DNA of 40,542 nucleotides from Thoreauomyces humboldtii (GCA_027596035.1 JADGJA010000115.1:1-40542), one strand, 5' to 3'. Positions 1-10,754 are shown, numbered from the stretch's first letter. Numbers and translations are program-made. Notes: generated by a model from the letters alone, not told the origin.

Positions 1-41
1 TCCCTCCCCCGCATCCACCTGTACTCCTCCGTTTCCCCCCT

Positions 42-1253
42 ATGGCCTTGCTCGCTTTCGGGTAAGAGTTTTTGGGATCCGAGCGTCTGTTCTCAGTGGA
101 GCTTCCCGAGGCTGACGCGTGACAATTCTTCCCTCCCCCTTGTGCACCACCTGCTAGCTCGAATGCATACGGACAACTGGGAACTGGCAACACACGGGAC
201 GCCCACGTTCCCGTACCCTGCCAAGTGCAGGGCGAAGAAGATCGTATCGACGATGAAGCTCGCCAGTTAGGATTCGCACCCGTGTGCATCGTCGGAGGGG
301 CTAACCATTCTGTGGTCGTCACCGCCCGAGGCAGCGTCTTCTCCACCGGCCACAATGAGCGCGGACAGCTCGGCCTACCAGGTCCCGACCGTAATCGGTT
401 TGAATGCATCCAGACCATACCAGACGAGGTCGCCATCTCCGCATCGTGCGGTTGGGAGCACACGGCTGTCCTGGGGGCATCCGGTGCAGTTTACACCTTT
501 GGAGCGAACAGCAACGGTCAGTTGGGACTGGGCGCCCACGTCTCACACACCGCCACGCCGACACGCGTCCCCTCCCTCCCCGACGAGATCATCGCCGTCG
601 CCTGCGGCATGCGGTTCACCATCGCACTGGCCGGCGATGGACGCGTCTTTGCATGGGGAGCCAACCGACGCGGGGAACTCGGAGCAGGATCGGAACTTCC
701 TGCCGTGGTGTTCCACCCGGTCCTCGTCCCCTCCCTGCGCGCCATGGCGGTCGCGGCCGGACAGTTCAGCGCCGTGTACGCCTCGACCACGGGGATACAG
801 TGTCGAGGGCGGAATCGACACGGACAGCTTGGATCCTCGACGATGGACGCTCGCACCAACCACGTCCGGACGCAGGGGGACCCGGGAACGGCCAAGGTCT
901 TTTCCGGATGGAGCTTTGCGGGGTGTCTGTCGGGGGAGGAGGACGATACGGTCGTCACGGTGTGGGGCAGGAATGATCACTCTCAGCTCGGGAGGGATGC
1001 TACGGCAAAACCGTTGCTTCCCGCGACCTCCCTGCCGCTCAAAGGGGTGGTGGAGGTGGCTTGCGGGGCCGAGCATGCCATTGCCGTGGATGCAAGGGGA
1101 TGGTGTTGGGGATGGGGATGGAACGAGCATGGCAACTGCGGGGTCGGTCATACGGAAGATGTCACCGTTCCCACACGGATAGCTTATGCGGGCCCTGTTG
1201 CTTGCGTAGGATCTGGGTACGGCCACTCTCTGATATTTGCGCTTCCACCGTGA
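42..1253 (+). CDS. RCC1-repeat beta-propeller protein (ATS1-like)
   Basis: Two exons, 42-61 and 158-1253, giving 371 residues. Exon 1 encodes MALLAF plus two bases of a Gly codon. The 96-base intron has donor GTAAGA, a CTGAC branch point and acceptor CTGCTAG. Splicing makes the first blade read straight into a perfect RCC1 motif (GSNAYGQLG), which supports this start. At least seven RCC1 motifs follow (GHNERGQLG, GANSNGQLG, GANRRGELG, GRNRHGQLG, GRNDHSQLG, GWNEHGNCG), enough for one seven-bladed propeller and no other domain. Length and simple architecture resemble yeast Ats1, linked to tubulin and nuclear migration, rather than the chromatin exchange factor RCC1. The exact role is inferred only. 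No signal peptide or membrane segment is seen. Confidence 0.82.
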
Positions 1254-1569
1254 GAATGATAATGATGGCCGTGTCATCATGCACTCCTGTCGCCTGTTGG
1301 ATTGGTTTAGGGTTGCTTCTGTAATGCGTTATGGCTGTCCGAACCTCGGGAGGGCCTGGCCCTGGCTTGCATGTCGCTGTGCCAATTGAACGCACCGCCC
1401 TCCCCCCGTCTCTCCCTCCCTCTGTCGCCCAACACACACACACACAAAATCCTCACTCGCACCCCTCCCACTGCTGATACCCCACTCCCTCAGATCCTTC
1501 TCCTTTGAGCAGGGCAACCCTCGCGCGACCCTTACGGTACAACTGGACGGACCGCCTCGCAAAGAGATC
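1254..1569. other. intergenic, with (CA)n microsatellite
   Basis: This is the 3' flank of the RCC1 gene and the 5' flank of the zinc-finger gene. It holds a pyrimidine-rich stretch and a short CA dinucleotide run at about 1432-1447. I see no gene in it. Confidence 0.6.
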
Positions 1570-3115
1570 ATGGACCAGGCCAGCCCCACCGACTTTGAGA
1601 CTGCAAGCATTGCGCCACTCCCCGATGGACACACTGCGCCTACTCCAGACCTCCACCCACAATCCCCGTCCTCCTCTTCAAACCAACACCCGGACCACTT
1701 CATCTCCGCCGCAGAACAGGAACTTCATGTCTCCGAGTCCTCGATACCATCCCACCAGGGCTCGTCTCCCAGCTCCACGGACCAGCACTTTCCCGACGCT
1801 TCCCACCACGTCGAACCCGAAGCAACTACACAGCCTCATGAAGCGACCATGACTGCCGAAACGATCCTCTCGACGTTGGCAGGAGTGCACGGTCTCCAGC
1901 GACCCAACGCGGCATCGTCCCTGCTGTCCCGTCTCCAGTACGGTCTCACGCATCCGCAGGTGGGGACGGGTCAAAGTGCCGAGTTTTCGGGATACACGGG
2001 CGACCTTCCGATCAGCACCTTATCCCCGAGCGCTCTATACGCGGCATCAGGAGAAGGATCTCCGGCCGCTCTACCAGCGACGCCCGACGCTCCCTCCTCG
2101 ACGGCCCAGATCGACCCGGATGCGTCTCACCAACTCAACGCGCAGACACCGCAGCAGCTGTCGCACATCGAACAGATGCAGCTGTTGCAACTCATCCAGG
2201 GCGCTCACCAGGCTCAGGTGCAGGCGCAAGCGCAGGCGCAGGCGGGTGGCGAGGTGCCGTTGCACGGTGGGAGGGAGGACGGAGACGAGAGCGGAGAGGA
2301 CGATGGGATACCTCCTACGGCGGACGAGCAACGGCAGCTCGACGAGGCCGTCGCGGCGGCCGCCGCTCAGCAACCCGCGAGCACCGCTGGAGGACGACCT
2401 CACATGAAGTACATGTGTCAGACGTGCTCGAGGATCTTCACGAGGCTTTACAACCTCAAGTCCCACATCCGCTCCCATCAGGGGTTGAGACCTTATGGTT
2501 GCGAAGTCTGCGGTGCGTCGTTCACGAGGAATCATGATCTGAACAGGTAAGGAGTTCTCGCACAGATGTATTTCCTTCGGTTTATGTCATCCATGCAATG
2601 GAAACCGTCACTCACCTTTTCCTTCTTAGGCACAAACGGACGCACATTGATACCAAGCCGTTCCACTGCACCGACTGCGACAAACGGTTCTCCCGAAAGG
2701 TATTTTCACGAGCCCACCAGCCTACTAGTCGCATTTCCTTTTTTCGTCTCGGTCGAAACTCAACACCTTCTTGAATTTTCCCACGCAACAGGACGCTCTC
2801 AAGCGACATCAGCGACAGGACGGAGAAGGCAAGACGATCTGTCTCGCTGCACAGACGGCTTTGGAGAGCAAGGTGGAGGGAAGTGGCAGCGCCAAGATGG
2901 AGGAGGACCTTCACATTCAGCAGCAGCAGCAGCAGCAGCAGCAGCACCAGCACCAGCAGGAGCAACAGCATCAGCAGGAGCAACCGCAGCAGCATGAGCA
3001 CCACCCACACCACCCACAGCAGCACCAGGAACACCACCACCAGCAGCAGCAACAACAGCAGCATCAGGAGCTCCCGGAACAGAACGGCGTAGACCATCAT
3101 GATGTGGAAGCCTGA
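1570..3115 (+). CDS. C2H2 zinc-finger transcription factor, Crz1-like finger array
   Basis: Three exons, 1570-2546, 2630-2699 and 2792-3115, giving 456 residues; both introns cut the finger array and the phases fit. The N-terminal 270 residues are low-complexity and rich in Ser, Pro, Gln and Ala. Three fingers follow at about 281-303, 309-331 and 337-360. Fingers 1 and 2 are standard C2H2. Finger 3 has C-x2-C and one His, but the last ligand is replaced by a downstream Cys, as in the last finger of Crz1-type factors. The finger wording (YNLKSHIRSH, then RNHDLNRHKRTH, then RKDALKRH) also resembles the calcineurin-responsive Crz1 family. No calcineurin docking motif was identified, so the Crz1 assignment is tentative. 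The C-terminus (about 392-446) is a Gln/His-rich tract encoded by CAG/CAC repeats. Confidence 0.75.
2918..3070 (+). repeat. CAG/CAC trinucleotide repeat, in-frame polyQ/H tract
   Basis: About 150 bases made almost entirely of CAG, CAC, CAT and GAG triplets, with a pure (CAG)n core near 2919-2945. It lies in frame in the last exon of the zinc-finger gene and encodes Gln runs with interspersed His. Such tracts are prone to length change. Confidence 0.85.
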
Positions 3116-3507
3116 TGAGTGTTTGAACACCCGAACCTTCGTGGTGTTTTTCGTTCTCTCCGTGTCCTCGCTCTGGAATCCTTTCGTCCTGGTTCGCCCT
3201 CGTTCTTTACTACACAACAACCCGGGGCAGCGTTTTTTTATCCCTTTCTTTCTTCCTCCTCTTTATATCCTCCCCCTTTCCGTTCTGTTCTCCTCCCCCT
3301 CCTTTCCACCTTTCTTCGCCCATCTCAACGCTAACACACAATGGACGCCCTATTTCCAAGAAACCGAACGTCTTCTTCCTCTTTCTTTCGCGACGCGAGG
3401 AAGATCCGGTTCGTCGCTGGCAAAAAGAACCACGCTAACAGGGTGAGATCCGTACGCCTTCCTCCCTCTAATCTATGAGCAACAGAATGCCATCTTTTTT
3501 CATACTC
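3116..3507. other. convergent 3' intergenic region
   Basis: A T- and C-rich stretch between the end of the zinc-finger gene (+) and the end of the mL44 gene (-). It probably holds both 3' UTRs. I see no gene. Confidence 0.6.
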
Positions 3508-4798
3508 CTACTCTGGGAAGAACGTGATGTCCGCTTCGTCGACTCCCGACGGAAGTTCCGCGGACTGCAAGTCCGCTCCGTAGTGTTTCCGCAGTGCGCT
3601 CGTGACGGCCTGGAAAACAAAGAAAGGAATCTCAGAAGACAACGTTCAAGACCTCCCGTGGGGGGAAAGGAGAGCCCCGCCAGGAGGGAAGTTGAAAGGA
3701 GATGGGGGCGGAGTTGAGACTTTACCTTCGCCTCTGCCTCCTCCCTGGACCTTCCGAACCCGTCTCCGATCCGTCGTTCGTCGACGTAGAGTCCCACCAA
3801 GAAGACGGGAGGATCGATCACCTGCTTCAACATCCTGACACAATCCCATCCCAAACCCACCGCAGGAATCAGTAAAACGCACTGCGGCCACAAAAACGGA
3901 AAAGTGCCCCCCGCTCACCGAGAAACGGGCCGCGTCCTCCCCGTCCCCTCCACGATCGCCTGCAGCAGCGCCTTGGGACGGAGGAACCTACGATGCAGGT
4001 CGAGGTCGACGGGTCGATCGAGGACGTGGGTCCTCACGAACGCTTCGGTGGCCGACGCGCCCTGGTCCTGGTAGATGGTCCCTATCAGCGCGTGGATCAC
4101 CGAGGTGGTGACTTGGCCGTCGGCGTTGCCCAGGTTCGTTTCGTTGACCTGATATGAGTGGGAACATGAGGGCCCATCTCTCAAAGGAAAATGAGTTCTG
4201 GGGGGTTTGGTATTTTTTCCCGCGTACCTGCCATCGCATGACGGTGGGAACACCCATCCTCTTCGCCAACGTCTTGATCGCATGCGGACCCATCAACTGC
4301 TGGACGACAGAGTCCAAAGCGTCGGCGGGGAGTCCTGCATGACTGTGTTGGACGTGATGCGTCACTTGAAAGGCTAACACCTTTTCCCCTACACGATTCC
4401 GAATCCCAACTGTCAGCCCCAACAGCCACCCAGCTTACTGACCCCCCCAAGACCCCATCGTTCCTAGTCCTACCCAAGAACGCGGCTCTCGCGTGCTCCG
4501 AGTCCACGGCGTTGGCAAAGGACGGATGCGTCAGTGCCGAGACGAGGAGGGACGGGTCGCTGAGGACAATGTCGTTCCGTTTCGCGAATTCGTCGAGAGC
4601 TGCCTTTTCGTCCGTGGGTGGTGCTGTTCTTGACGGAGCGAGGATGGGCGGTCGTGGCCGGGTGGTCAGGGGACGGACGGTGCTGGTTGGAGTCGGCTGG
4701 GGGTGGTTTCGCTTTGGACACCTATGGTGGTGCTGAAGTAAAGGAATGGACGGTGAAGGAGGAGGGATGCGTGGGATGCGAATCAGAGAGCGGATCAT
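3508..4798 (-). CDS. MRPL3: mitochondrial large-subunit ribosomal protein mL44 (RNase III-like fold)
   Basis: Five exons on the minus strand: 4474-4798, 4228-4388, 3919-4148, 3726-3834 and 3508-3609; 308 residues. All intron phases fit. The N-terminus is basic, Ser/Pro-rich and free of acidic residues for about 50 residues, as expected of a mitochondrial targeting sequence. It leads into an RNase III-like domain: a LVSALTHPSF motif, then FLGEKVL made across intron 1, then a helix with GNADGQVTTSVIHALIG. The C-terminal part (FLVGLYVDERRIGDGFG, then a final AL-x-KHYG helix) is the dsRNA-binding-like half of mL44. The FLG-E-KVL junction is the family hallmark and supports the splice choice. The family is a structural protein of the mitochondrial large subunit; length is close to human mL44 (332) and shorter than yeast Mrpl3. 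Confidence 0.87.
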
Positions 4799-5202
4799 GC
4801 TTGAGAGACGGAGCAGACCAAGTATTACAGGGAGGATACGATCGAAGTGGTGCGAACGCTCATTTCCCAGTGTGAAAGTGGGGAACAGAAGCCGTGCTGC
4901 CGTGTTCCGTGTTCCGTGTTCGCGCGAAGGGAGAAAAGGGTGGGTCTGCGGAGCACACGTCCCTCACCCCGCCTTCTTCTGGCAGGCACCTGAACAACAC
5001 ACATTGTACCTACCTACCGTACGAGGCATTTGAGCGAACGTTGTTCAGCGGCCTTTGAGGTTTCCTCTTGGCTCTGGATAAGTTGCGCTGAGACCCACTC
5101 ACAGCTTCTCTCAAAGTAGCGACATATGCAAAAAAAAAAGACTGCAACGTTCCCCGCAATCTTCAATCGCCTTCGAAAGGATCGGGACCTGCCGGGCTAC
5201 TA
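4799..5202. other. intergenic between mL44 start and HP1 gene end
   Basis: It holds the upstream region of the mL44 gene and the 3' flank of the HP1 gene, with a short A run near 5130-5139. No gene is supported. Confidence 0.55.
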
Positions 5203-6209
5203 CTACTCCATCCTCATCTCTTCATCCTCCTGTTCGACCTCACCCTCCTCCCTCCCTGCCTCGTCGGTGCTTGTGTCGTTGGACACGGTTTCGACAGGCT
5301 GTTCGACGAGATCGGGTCCGGGTCCGACCGGGGATTCAAGTTGCACTTTGGCAGGATCGTCTTCGGCGGAAGGCTCGATGGACGTGTCCACCTTGTGGGT
5401 CATGGGAACGTCGGGTGTAGGTTCCATCTCTTTGGTGGCTTGGTCGGGCGTTTTCATGCGGAAACGGAGATGTCGTTCGTAGAATTGGAGCATCTGAAAA
5501 CGAAACGAGAAACGAAGAAACGTTGCTCGTAAGTGGAGATTTGTAGAGTCGTTTGGTGTGGACGTCCGTGAAAGGAATGCATGCAAGTATCATGGAGTTC
5601 ACGAGCTCTTACCGCCTGAGGACACTTTTGATAGACAACCTCGGTAGGGTGCGAGGTTCGAGTGCCGTCCTTCCAAAGCAAGCCGACGGACTTGGCGTCC
5701 GTGTCATCGGGAGTGATGTCAACAATCTCCTTGATTAGCATTTCCCAAGACCTCGCAGATGAACGAGGGACTTCACCATCGATGTCGACGACCTTGCCCT
5801 CTGGGTCTTGCGGACGAGGTTTGCGCTTCGAGCTCTTTCCTGGACCTTTCTTGGCGGGTTTCTTGGTCTGCTTTCTTCGACTGGTCCAGTACTCGTCCAA
5901 CAGGTCTTGAGCCTCGATGTGCTCCTCCGGTTCCCATGTCACCTGCTCGGAAGGGTAGTTTTGCCACTTGATTTTGTAATGATACTTGCTCTGTTCAGTC
6001 GACCGTCAGAATTCGTGGAAGGACCCGACTCCCGCACAGCATAACCGTACTTTCACCCGACGATGGGCGAGGATGCGTTCGACTTCGTAGATGGAGTCGT
6101 CTTCCTTATCTTCGTTCTTTGGAGACTGCAGCTTTCGTCTCTTGTTCGTAGCTTCTCGCTTGCGCTTGCGTCGATCGACGCTCTTGTCGTGGCCTTTTGC
6201 CGTTGCCAT
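5203..6209 (-). CDS. HP1/Swi6-type chromodomain and chromoshadow protein
   Basis: Three exons on the minus strand: 6051-6209, 5613-5990 and 5203-5493; 275 residues, all introns phase 0. A Lys/Arg-rich N-terminus (about 1-35) precedes a chromodomain at about 41-90. The intron lies inside the chromodomain, and splicing restores the continuous fold (YEVERIL, then KIKWQNYP, then VTWEP). The three aromatic-cage positions that bind methylated H3K9 are present as Y41, W62 and Y65. A basic hinge (94-115) leads to a chromoshadow domain (about 134-190: SWEMLIKEIVDI, then GLLWKDG, then the FYERHLRF helix), the dimerisation and PxVxL-binding module. An acidic tail (about 195-275) follows. Chromodomain plus chromoshadow is diagnostic of HP1 proteins and predicts H3K9me heterochromatin. 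Confidence 0.9.
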
Positions 6210-6627
6210 GGTCGTGATCAGAGTACTCCTTTCCTCTCAGGGGAAGGCAAAGCGGAAGCGATGTACGGCGAGGTCAACACAGTGGTGGATTATGGGAGTG
6301 TTGCTCGAAACTCGCCTTGGTATCTTTCCAACAACAAGCCATGGGACGGCGGAATGTGGGGCTTGTGCCGTGGGAATCAAGTGCCTCCTCTGGCAGAATG
6401 TTGGCGGCGGCACAGGACAAAACTGACAGGCTCCTCCTCCCCGCCCGCAACCCGTTCGACAGAGACCAAGCTTCGAAAAAGACAAGAAGCAGAGGAATGC
6501 TGGGCCATGGATGGATGGATGGATGGATACAAGCTATACAGACGGAAGAAAGGGAATGGTTCGAGAAGAGAATGTTCAAGGAGCAGGACAGACCACCCGC
6601 TTCATACTGGTCTCAAAGCCGCCCGCT
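6210..6627. other. intergenic (HP1 upstream region), with (ATGG)n microsatellite
   Basis: This is the upstream region of the HP1 gene and 3' flank of the TBP-like gene, both on the minus strand. A run of about six ATGG units lies at 6507-6529. No gene is seen. Confidence 0.6.
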
Positions 6628-7644
6628 TCAAGCTCTTGGCGATGTTCTCAGCTCATCCCTCAGGACGCATCCACTTAGCACCGGATGAATGACTTGAACG
6701 ACCTTGGCGAGTTCCGCACTGGACTTGACGCCGCTGAACGTAACCTTGCCACTGGTGAAGATCGTGATGCTACACTTTGGGTCCGTCATGTGATAATGGA
6801 GGCCTGTGAACAGTTCGGGTTCGTACTGGAGGAGTTGTAAACAGTGACAAAAGGCGATCAATAGAGGGGGCCCAGGAAGGACAAAGAAGAATATCACACT
6901 CTTGGAGACTCACCGTACAAGCGTAGGGATGCTCAGCCACGAGGCGTTCCAGACGTATCTTGAATCCCACATCCATGACGGCACACAACTGCAGACACCC
7001 AAAGTCCCTGAACTTGACCGGGAACCCGATCCTCTTGAGGATGCGGACGAACTTTCGAGCAGCTAGATGAGAGTCGGCTTCAGAGCTGGTGTTCGTAATG
7101 ACGTTGATCCTGCCGGAGGCTTTGATCATGGCGGTAGCTGATGGTTTGCGTGTGCGCATGACGACATGGCTCCGTCGCTACATGAACATCGAAGTTGCAG
7201 TTAGTATATCACTGAGCAGCAGTCACCGGAATCACTGAAGCCTTGATCTACCCTTGGACGGTACTCGACGTTACGAGCGGTCCAGGCGATGGTCCTGAGG
7301 TCCAGCTTGCATTTCGTGTCCACCGTGGACCAGATCGTGCTGAAGATGTCGATCTCGCATCAGATCCTCGCAAGGTACCCCTTTTCTAACGCGACTTACT
7401 GTACAATGGGAATGGGTAACGTTCCAAGCTTTCCTGGGGTGACCGAGCGGCGGGAAGTCCTTTTACGGTTCACTGGTGTGATGGACCGTCGAGAAGCGAC
7501 TCGAACCGCCCCCGGAGTGACGGACCGACGAAAAGTGGTTGCAGCTGGTCCGGGAGTAACAGATCGATGAGAGACACTTCCGATTTGTGCAGGAGTGAGA
7601 GATCGACGACGAGGACGGCCGCGTTTGGCGCGGAACTTGGCCAT
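6628..7644 (-). CDS. divergent TATA-binding-protein relative (TBP-related factor)
   Basis: Four exons on the minus strand: 7400-7644, 7252-7339, 6914-7177 and 6628-6825; 264 residues. Splice sites are good (donors GTAAGT, GTAGAT, GTGAGT; an ACTAAC branch point in intron 2), and the joined protein aligns with the TBP saddle with only a one-residue length change. It starts at about residue 77, keeps CKLDLRTIA and ARN-x-EY in repeat 1, and keeps IRLE, YEPELF-x-GL and IFTSGK in repeat 2. From remembered yeast TBP, identity is far below the near-invariance of true TBPs. The repeat-1 intercalating Phe residues (yeast F99, F116) are R113 and K130; the repeat-2 pair (F190, F207) is kept as F205 and F222. 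Residues 1-76 are basic and carry five R-S-x-T-P repeats of 13 residues. I infer a TBP paralogue, not the general TBP. Confidence 0.85.
7439..7610 (-). repeat. five 39-bp tandem repeats encoding R-S-x-T-P units
   Basis: Diverged copies begin at 7439, 7478, 7517, 7556 and 7595, exactly 39 bases apart, in the first exon of the TBP-like gene. Each encodes a 13-residue unit with the core RS(V/L/I)TP, usually followed by Gly or Ala and preceded by a basic residue. The core is conserved while the spacer varies. Confidence 0.9.
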
Positions 7645-8129
7645 GGTATGGGGAACCGACAGATGACTTGAAGCGGTTGCTCTTTTCCGGTGGAAGCGGT
7701 GTAAGCTCGAACAGGTGGCAGTCAGACTGAAAGTTTGATTCAGAAGGCAGGTTGAAAGGAAGTAGCGAGTAAATCAAGATCGTCGGGATTGTCTTGAGCG
7801 AGGCTCGAGCGATGTTTACCGGCGGCGGCGAACAAGGTCGTTTCGACAGATAGTCCGACGCCGCTTTCACTTCGATGCCGACCCGACTATAAGTGAGAGA
7901 GGGACCAAACTCGATTAGGTTCTCGCCATGGCGTTCGGCTTAAGAATGTCGAAGCCGAAAGAACAAAGTACCGTAGGGATATCTTAAAGGCAACACAACC
8001 ACCCCATCACAGGCACACCAACAGCGGACGCACAGAGACAAGATCGAAACAGGATGTATTCACACAGAGGACAGCAAAAGTAAAGCAAATGATGGAAGAA
8101 AACAAGAAACCAAGGAAGCTTGCAACAGA
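7645..8129. other. intergenic (TBP-like gene upstream region)
   Basis: Upstream region of the TBP-like gene and 3' flank of the fasciclin gene. No gene or clear regulatory motif was recognised. Confidence 0.5.
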
Positions 8130-9634
8130 TCACTGAGCCCAGCGGTCGTAGGGGAGCTCGATGTTCTGGGGAACGATGACGGTGTCGATGAAGTGAACAG
8201 CACCGTTGTTGCCGAGGATGCTGTCGGGAACGGTGATGCGGGCCGCTCCGTCGTTGACGATGAAGTTGTACTGTGTGAGAAAAGAAATGGAGATGAGAAT
8301 TGCACTTGCAAGAAAGGATAGTAAGAGGTAGGGGTGAGACGCTTCTTACCTCGCGGACGTCACGGTGCTTCTTCTCGTCACGGTCCTCGTCACGGTTCTT
8401 GCGGTCCTTGTTGCGGTCGTTGCGACGACGGTCCTTGTCGGAGTCTCCGCTCTGAACGCGCTTGGAGGAGATAATCATTTCGTGACCGCAGAGAGTCTCG
8501 AGCTTGGTGGTCTTCTCGTTCATGAAGTCGGTCGAGTACTGGACCTCCCGAGCGACGTGGTATTCGACGATCTTCTTCAAGTCCTTGGTTCCTGTGAAAG
8601 GAATCGAAGAGAATACAGAAGTGAGAAGGTGCGTGCAAGGGCTTAGAAGCGAGAATGGCTTGGACCTACCCTGGCACTCCCTCTTGCTCTCATCATCCGA
8701 GTCGTTCCAGTCACGAGATCCACGACGACCGCCCGAGTTCTCCTGACCGACGCAGCTGAAGAGGTAGCGCAGGTTGGCGAGGCCGAGAGACTTCCATGCA
8801 TGGTTGGAGGGGATGAGAGCAGTGACGCCCTTCCTGCCGTGCTCGGTGAGCTTGCGCTCGAGACCAGTGCGCTCGACAGCGAGGGACCAGGTGGATGCAA
8901 AGGTAGGGGCCGACCAGATCTCGTTCCTCAGGCTGCAGGGAGGCTCGAGGACCTTGCTGATAGGGAAGATGTTGCCGTTGGAGGCCTCGATCACCTTGTT
9001 GACATCGACGCGGGCTTGCATGTTCTATTGTGACAATAGACGGCGATGAGTGTCATGATGAGGCTGTCGAAAGGAAACGAAGGAAAGGCTTACCAAGTAG
9101 TATTCTCCGTTGAACTCGAAGGTGCGGATGCGCTGGTGACGGTCGTCGAGGTTCTTCTCCTTGAGACCGGAGGGGATGAGGAGACCGGCGTGGAGGCAGT
9201 CCTCGGTGAGCTCGGTGTCGGGAGAAATGTGGTACTGGAGGATGTCGCGAATCTTCTCCTTGTTGAAGCTAGCGGCTGACTCGATCTCTTCGAAGGCCTC
9301 GTTGCAGGGAGCGAAGACGGTGGCCTTGTTGTTGCCCTCGAGCTCGTTGCGCAGGCCCTTGTTCTCTTCCAGGTAGCGGGTGAACTTCTCAAACCTCTTG
9401 TTCTCGCGAAGCTCGTCCACTGTGATGCGAGAAAAGAGGGGAAAAACCGGTTAGCGACAGACAGCCCCGATGGTTCCCAGGCGTGTAGCGGGCAAAAAAA
9501 ACCAAAGACATACTGATTGAGCCTCCCTCCTTGCGGTTGCTGCTACCGTCCAGCTCATACTGGGAGGTGAAGCTGGGAGAACCGACGGTCAGTCCAGCGA
9601 CCGAGAGCAGGTTAAGGAGACCCGAAATCTTCAT
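8130..9634 (-). CDS. secreted protein with two fasciclin (FAS1) domains
   Basis: Five exons on the minus strand: 9514-9634, 9094-9419, 8670-9024, 8350-8591 and 8130-8270; 394 residues with consistent phases. Residues 1-19 are a signal peptide. FAS1 domain 1 spans about 41-150 (KATVFAPCNEAF, and the YH motif at Y103-H104). Domain 2 spans about 152-394 (VTALIPSNHAW, a second YH motif at Y278-H279, and the closing VHFIDTVIVP strand). Domain 2 has two hydrophilic insertions: a Gly/Arg/Ser/Asp stretch near 245-265, and a run near 317-346 that is almost wholly Asp, Lys, Arg and Asn. FAS1 domains act in cell-surface adhesion. There is no clear GPI signal. The start was set at the signal peptide, about 125 bases below a TATA box. 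Confidence 0.88.
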
Positions 9635-10754
9635 GTTGAGAGTGGTGTGAAAGAGTAGAACAAGTATGAAGATGAGAAGTTGGGATGCTGCTGGCTGGTG
9701 TGAGAAGTTGAGCGAGTGCGGGATGATAAAAGTGAGGGAGGGGAGACTAGAATGTCGCCTTTTATAGGAGAGGTTGGGCACCGTCGATGGTTTGTCGGCG
9801 TTCGTGGTCCTGCATGCAACCTGACCCCCACACGGCTCCCCACCTTTTTTTTCTCATTTGCGTCCGCAAGTCCCTTCGGTTTGACGGATACCAAGCTGAG
9901 CGCCACCAGTTACAGTACGTTCGGCTCACGAAGTCAGCAAGCCCCACGCTGTTGTACCGTGATGCTGTCTCTAGCTTAGCGGAACCATGCAGTGTTTCCT
10001 ACCACAAAAGTCTAAGACGATGGAGGTCCCGAGCGCCAGGGTGAAGGGCAGATGGGCACGAGGTTCGAGTGACAGCGTCCAGCAAGTGGCCAGACGAAAA
10101 AAAGGCCATGCAGGTGTATGCGCCCGTGCCCCCCTGTCTGTGCATTTTTTGCTTTTTTCTCCTGTCCCTCCATCTCCATCTCCATCTCCTATGCCTCCAA
10201 TCAGTCGCATGACCCAGCCTGCGTCATGTGCGAGGAATCGGCCATCTGGATCTATGGAAAGTCTCGCACTGCTGCACTGACAGCCTGAGCAAACGAGAGA
10301 CCGATCCCGTCAACGAGTTCTGGACCAGACCTGTAGCCAGCACGACAACTTGTGTAGTGCATGCAGTCAAGGTCATCTCTAGCAGCAGCATCTGGGGCTC
10401 CTGTAGAAGAGACGTTCCCGTTCATGTTGCTGAACGTCATGTCGGGAATGTTGCCATTTGGAACATGCGGACGTCAGTGAATGCAAGGCACCTCTGTCGA
10501 AAAAGTGGCCTTCCTAAGACCTTCGCCTCCCCCACACCCCCCTGCATCAGTGGTGGCAGAAGGACATTCGCAATGAGAAGCTGCATTTGTTGGCCGGTGA
10601 TTGAGGTTCAGGTGCATGTTGAATGTTATTTACAATCTTTTGTACAAATGTCACAGTATACAGCGGAGCAAGAGAAGTCCCCTCCAGCCCTCTACAGAGA
10701 AAACGTTGGGAATACGAGGAAAGACGCAGAAAATAGGAAAACCAACGGCCGTGT
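9635..10754. other. 1.1-kb intergenic region
   Basis: It holds the fasciclin promoter at the right of that gene and the 3' flank of the repeat-protein gene. A CATCTC-type microsatellite lies at about 10168-10190. A plus-strand open frame at 10228-10758 has no recognisable domain and a composition unlike the neighbouring proteins, so it was not called. Confidence 0.5.
9759..9766 (-). promoter_or_regulatory. TATA box of the fasciclin gene
   Basis: On the minus strand the sequence reads TATAAAAG about 125 bases upstream of the chosen ATG at 9634. It matches the consensus perfectly and the spacing is reasonable. The only other equally clear TATA box in the window is in front of the secreted protein at 35317. 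Confidence 0.65.

Noticed and set aside
7321..7399. Alternative acceptor GCGAG at about 7350 for TBP intron 1
   Set aside because: It does not keep phase with the GTAAGT donor and misaligns the start of the saddle. The CTTCAG acceptor restores a conserved Pro and correct spacing.
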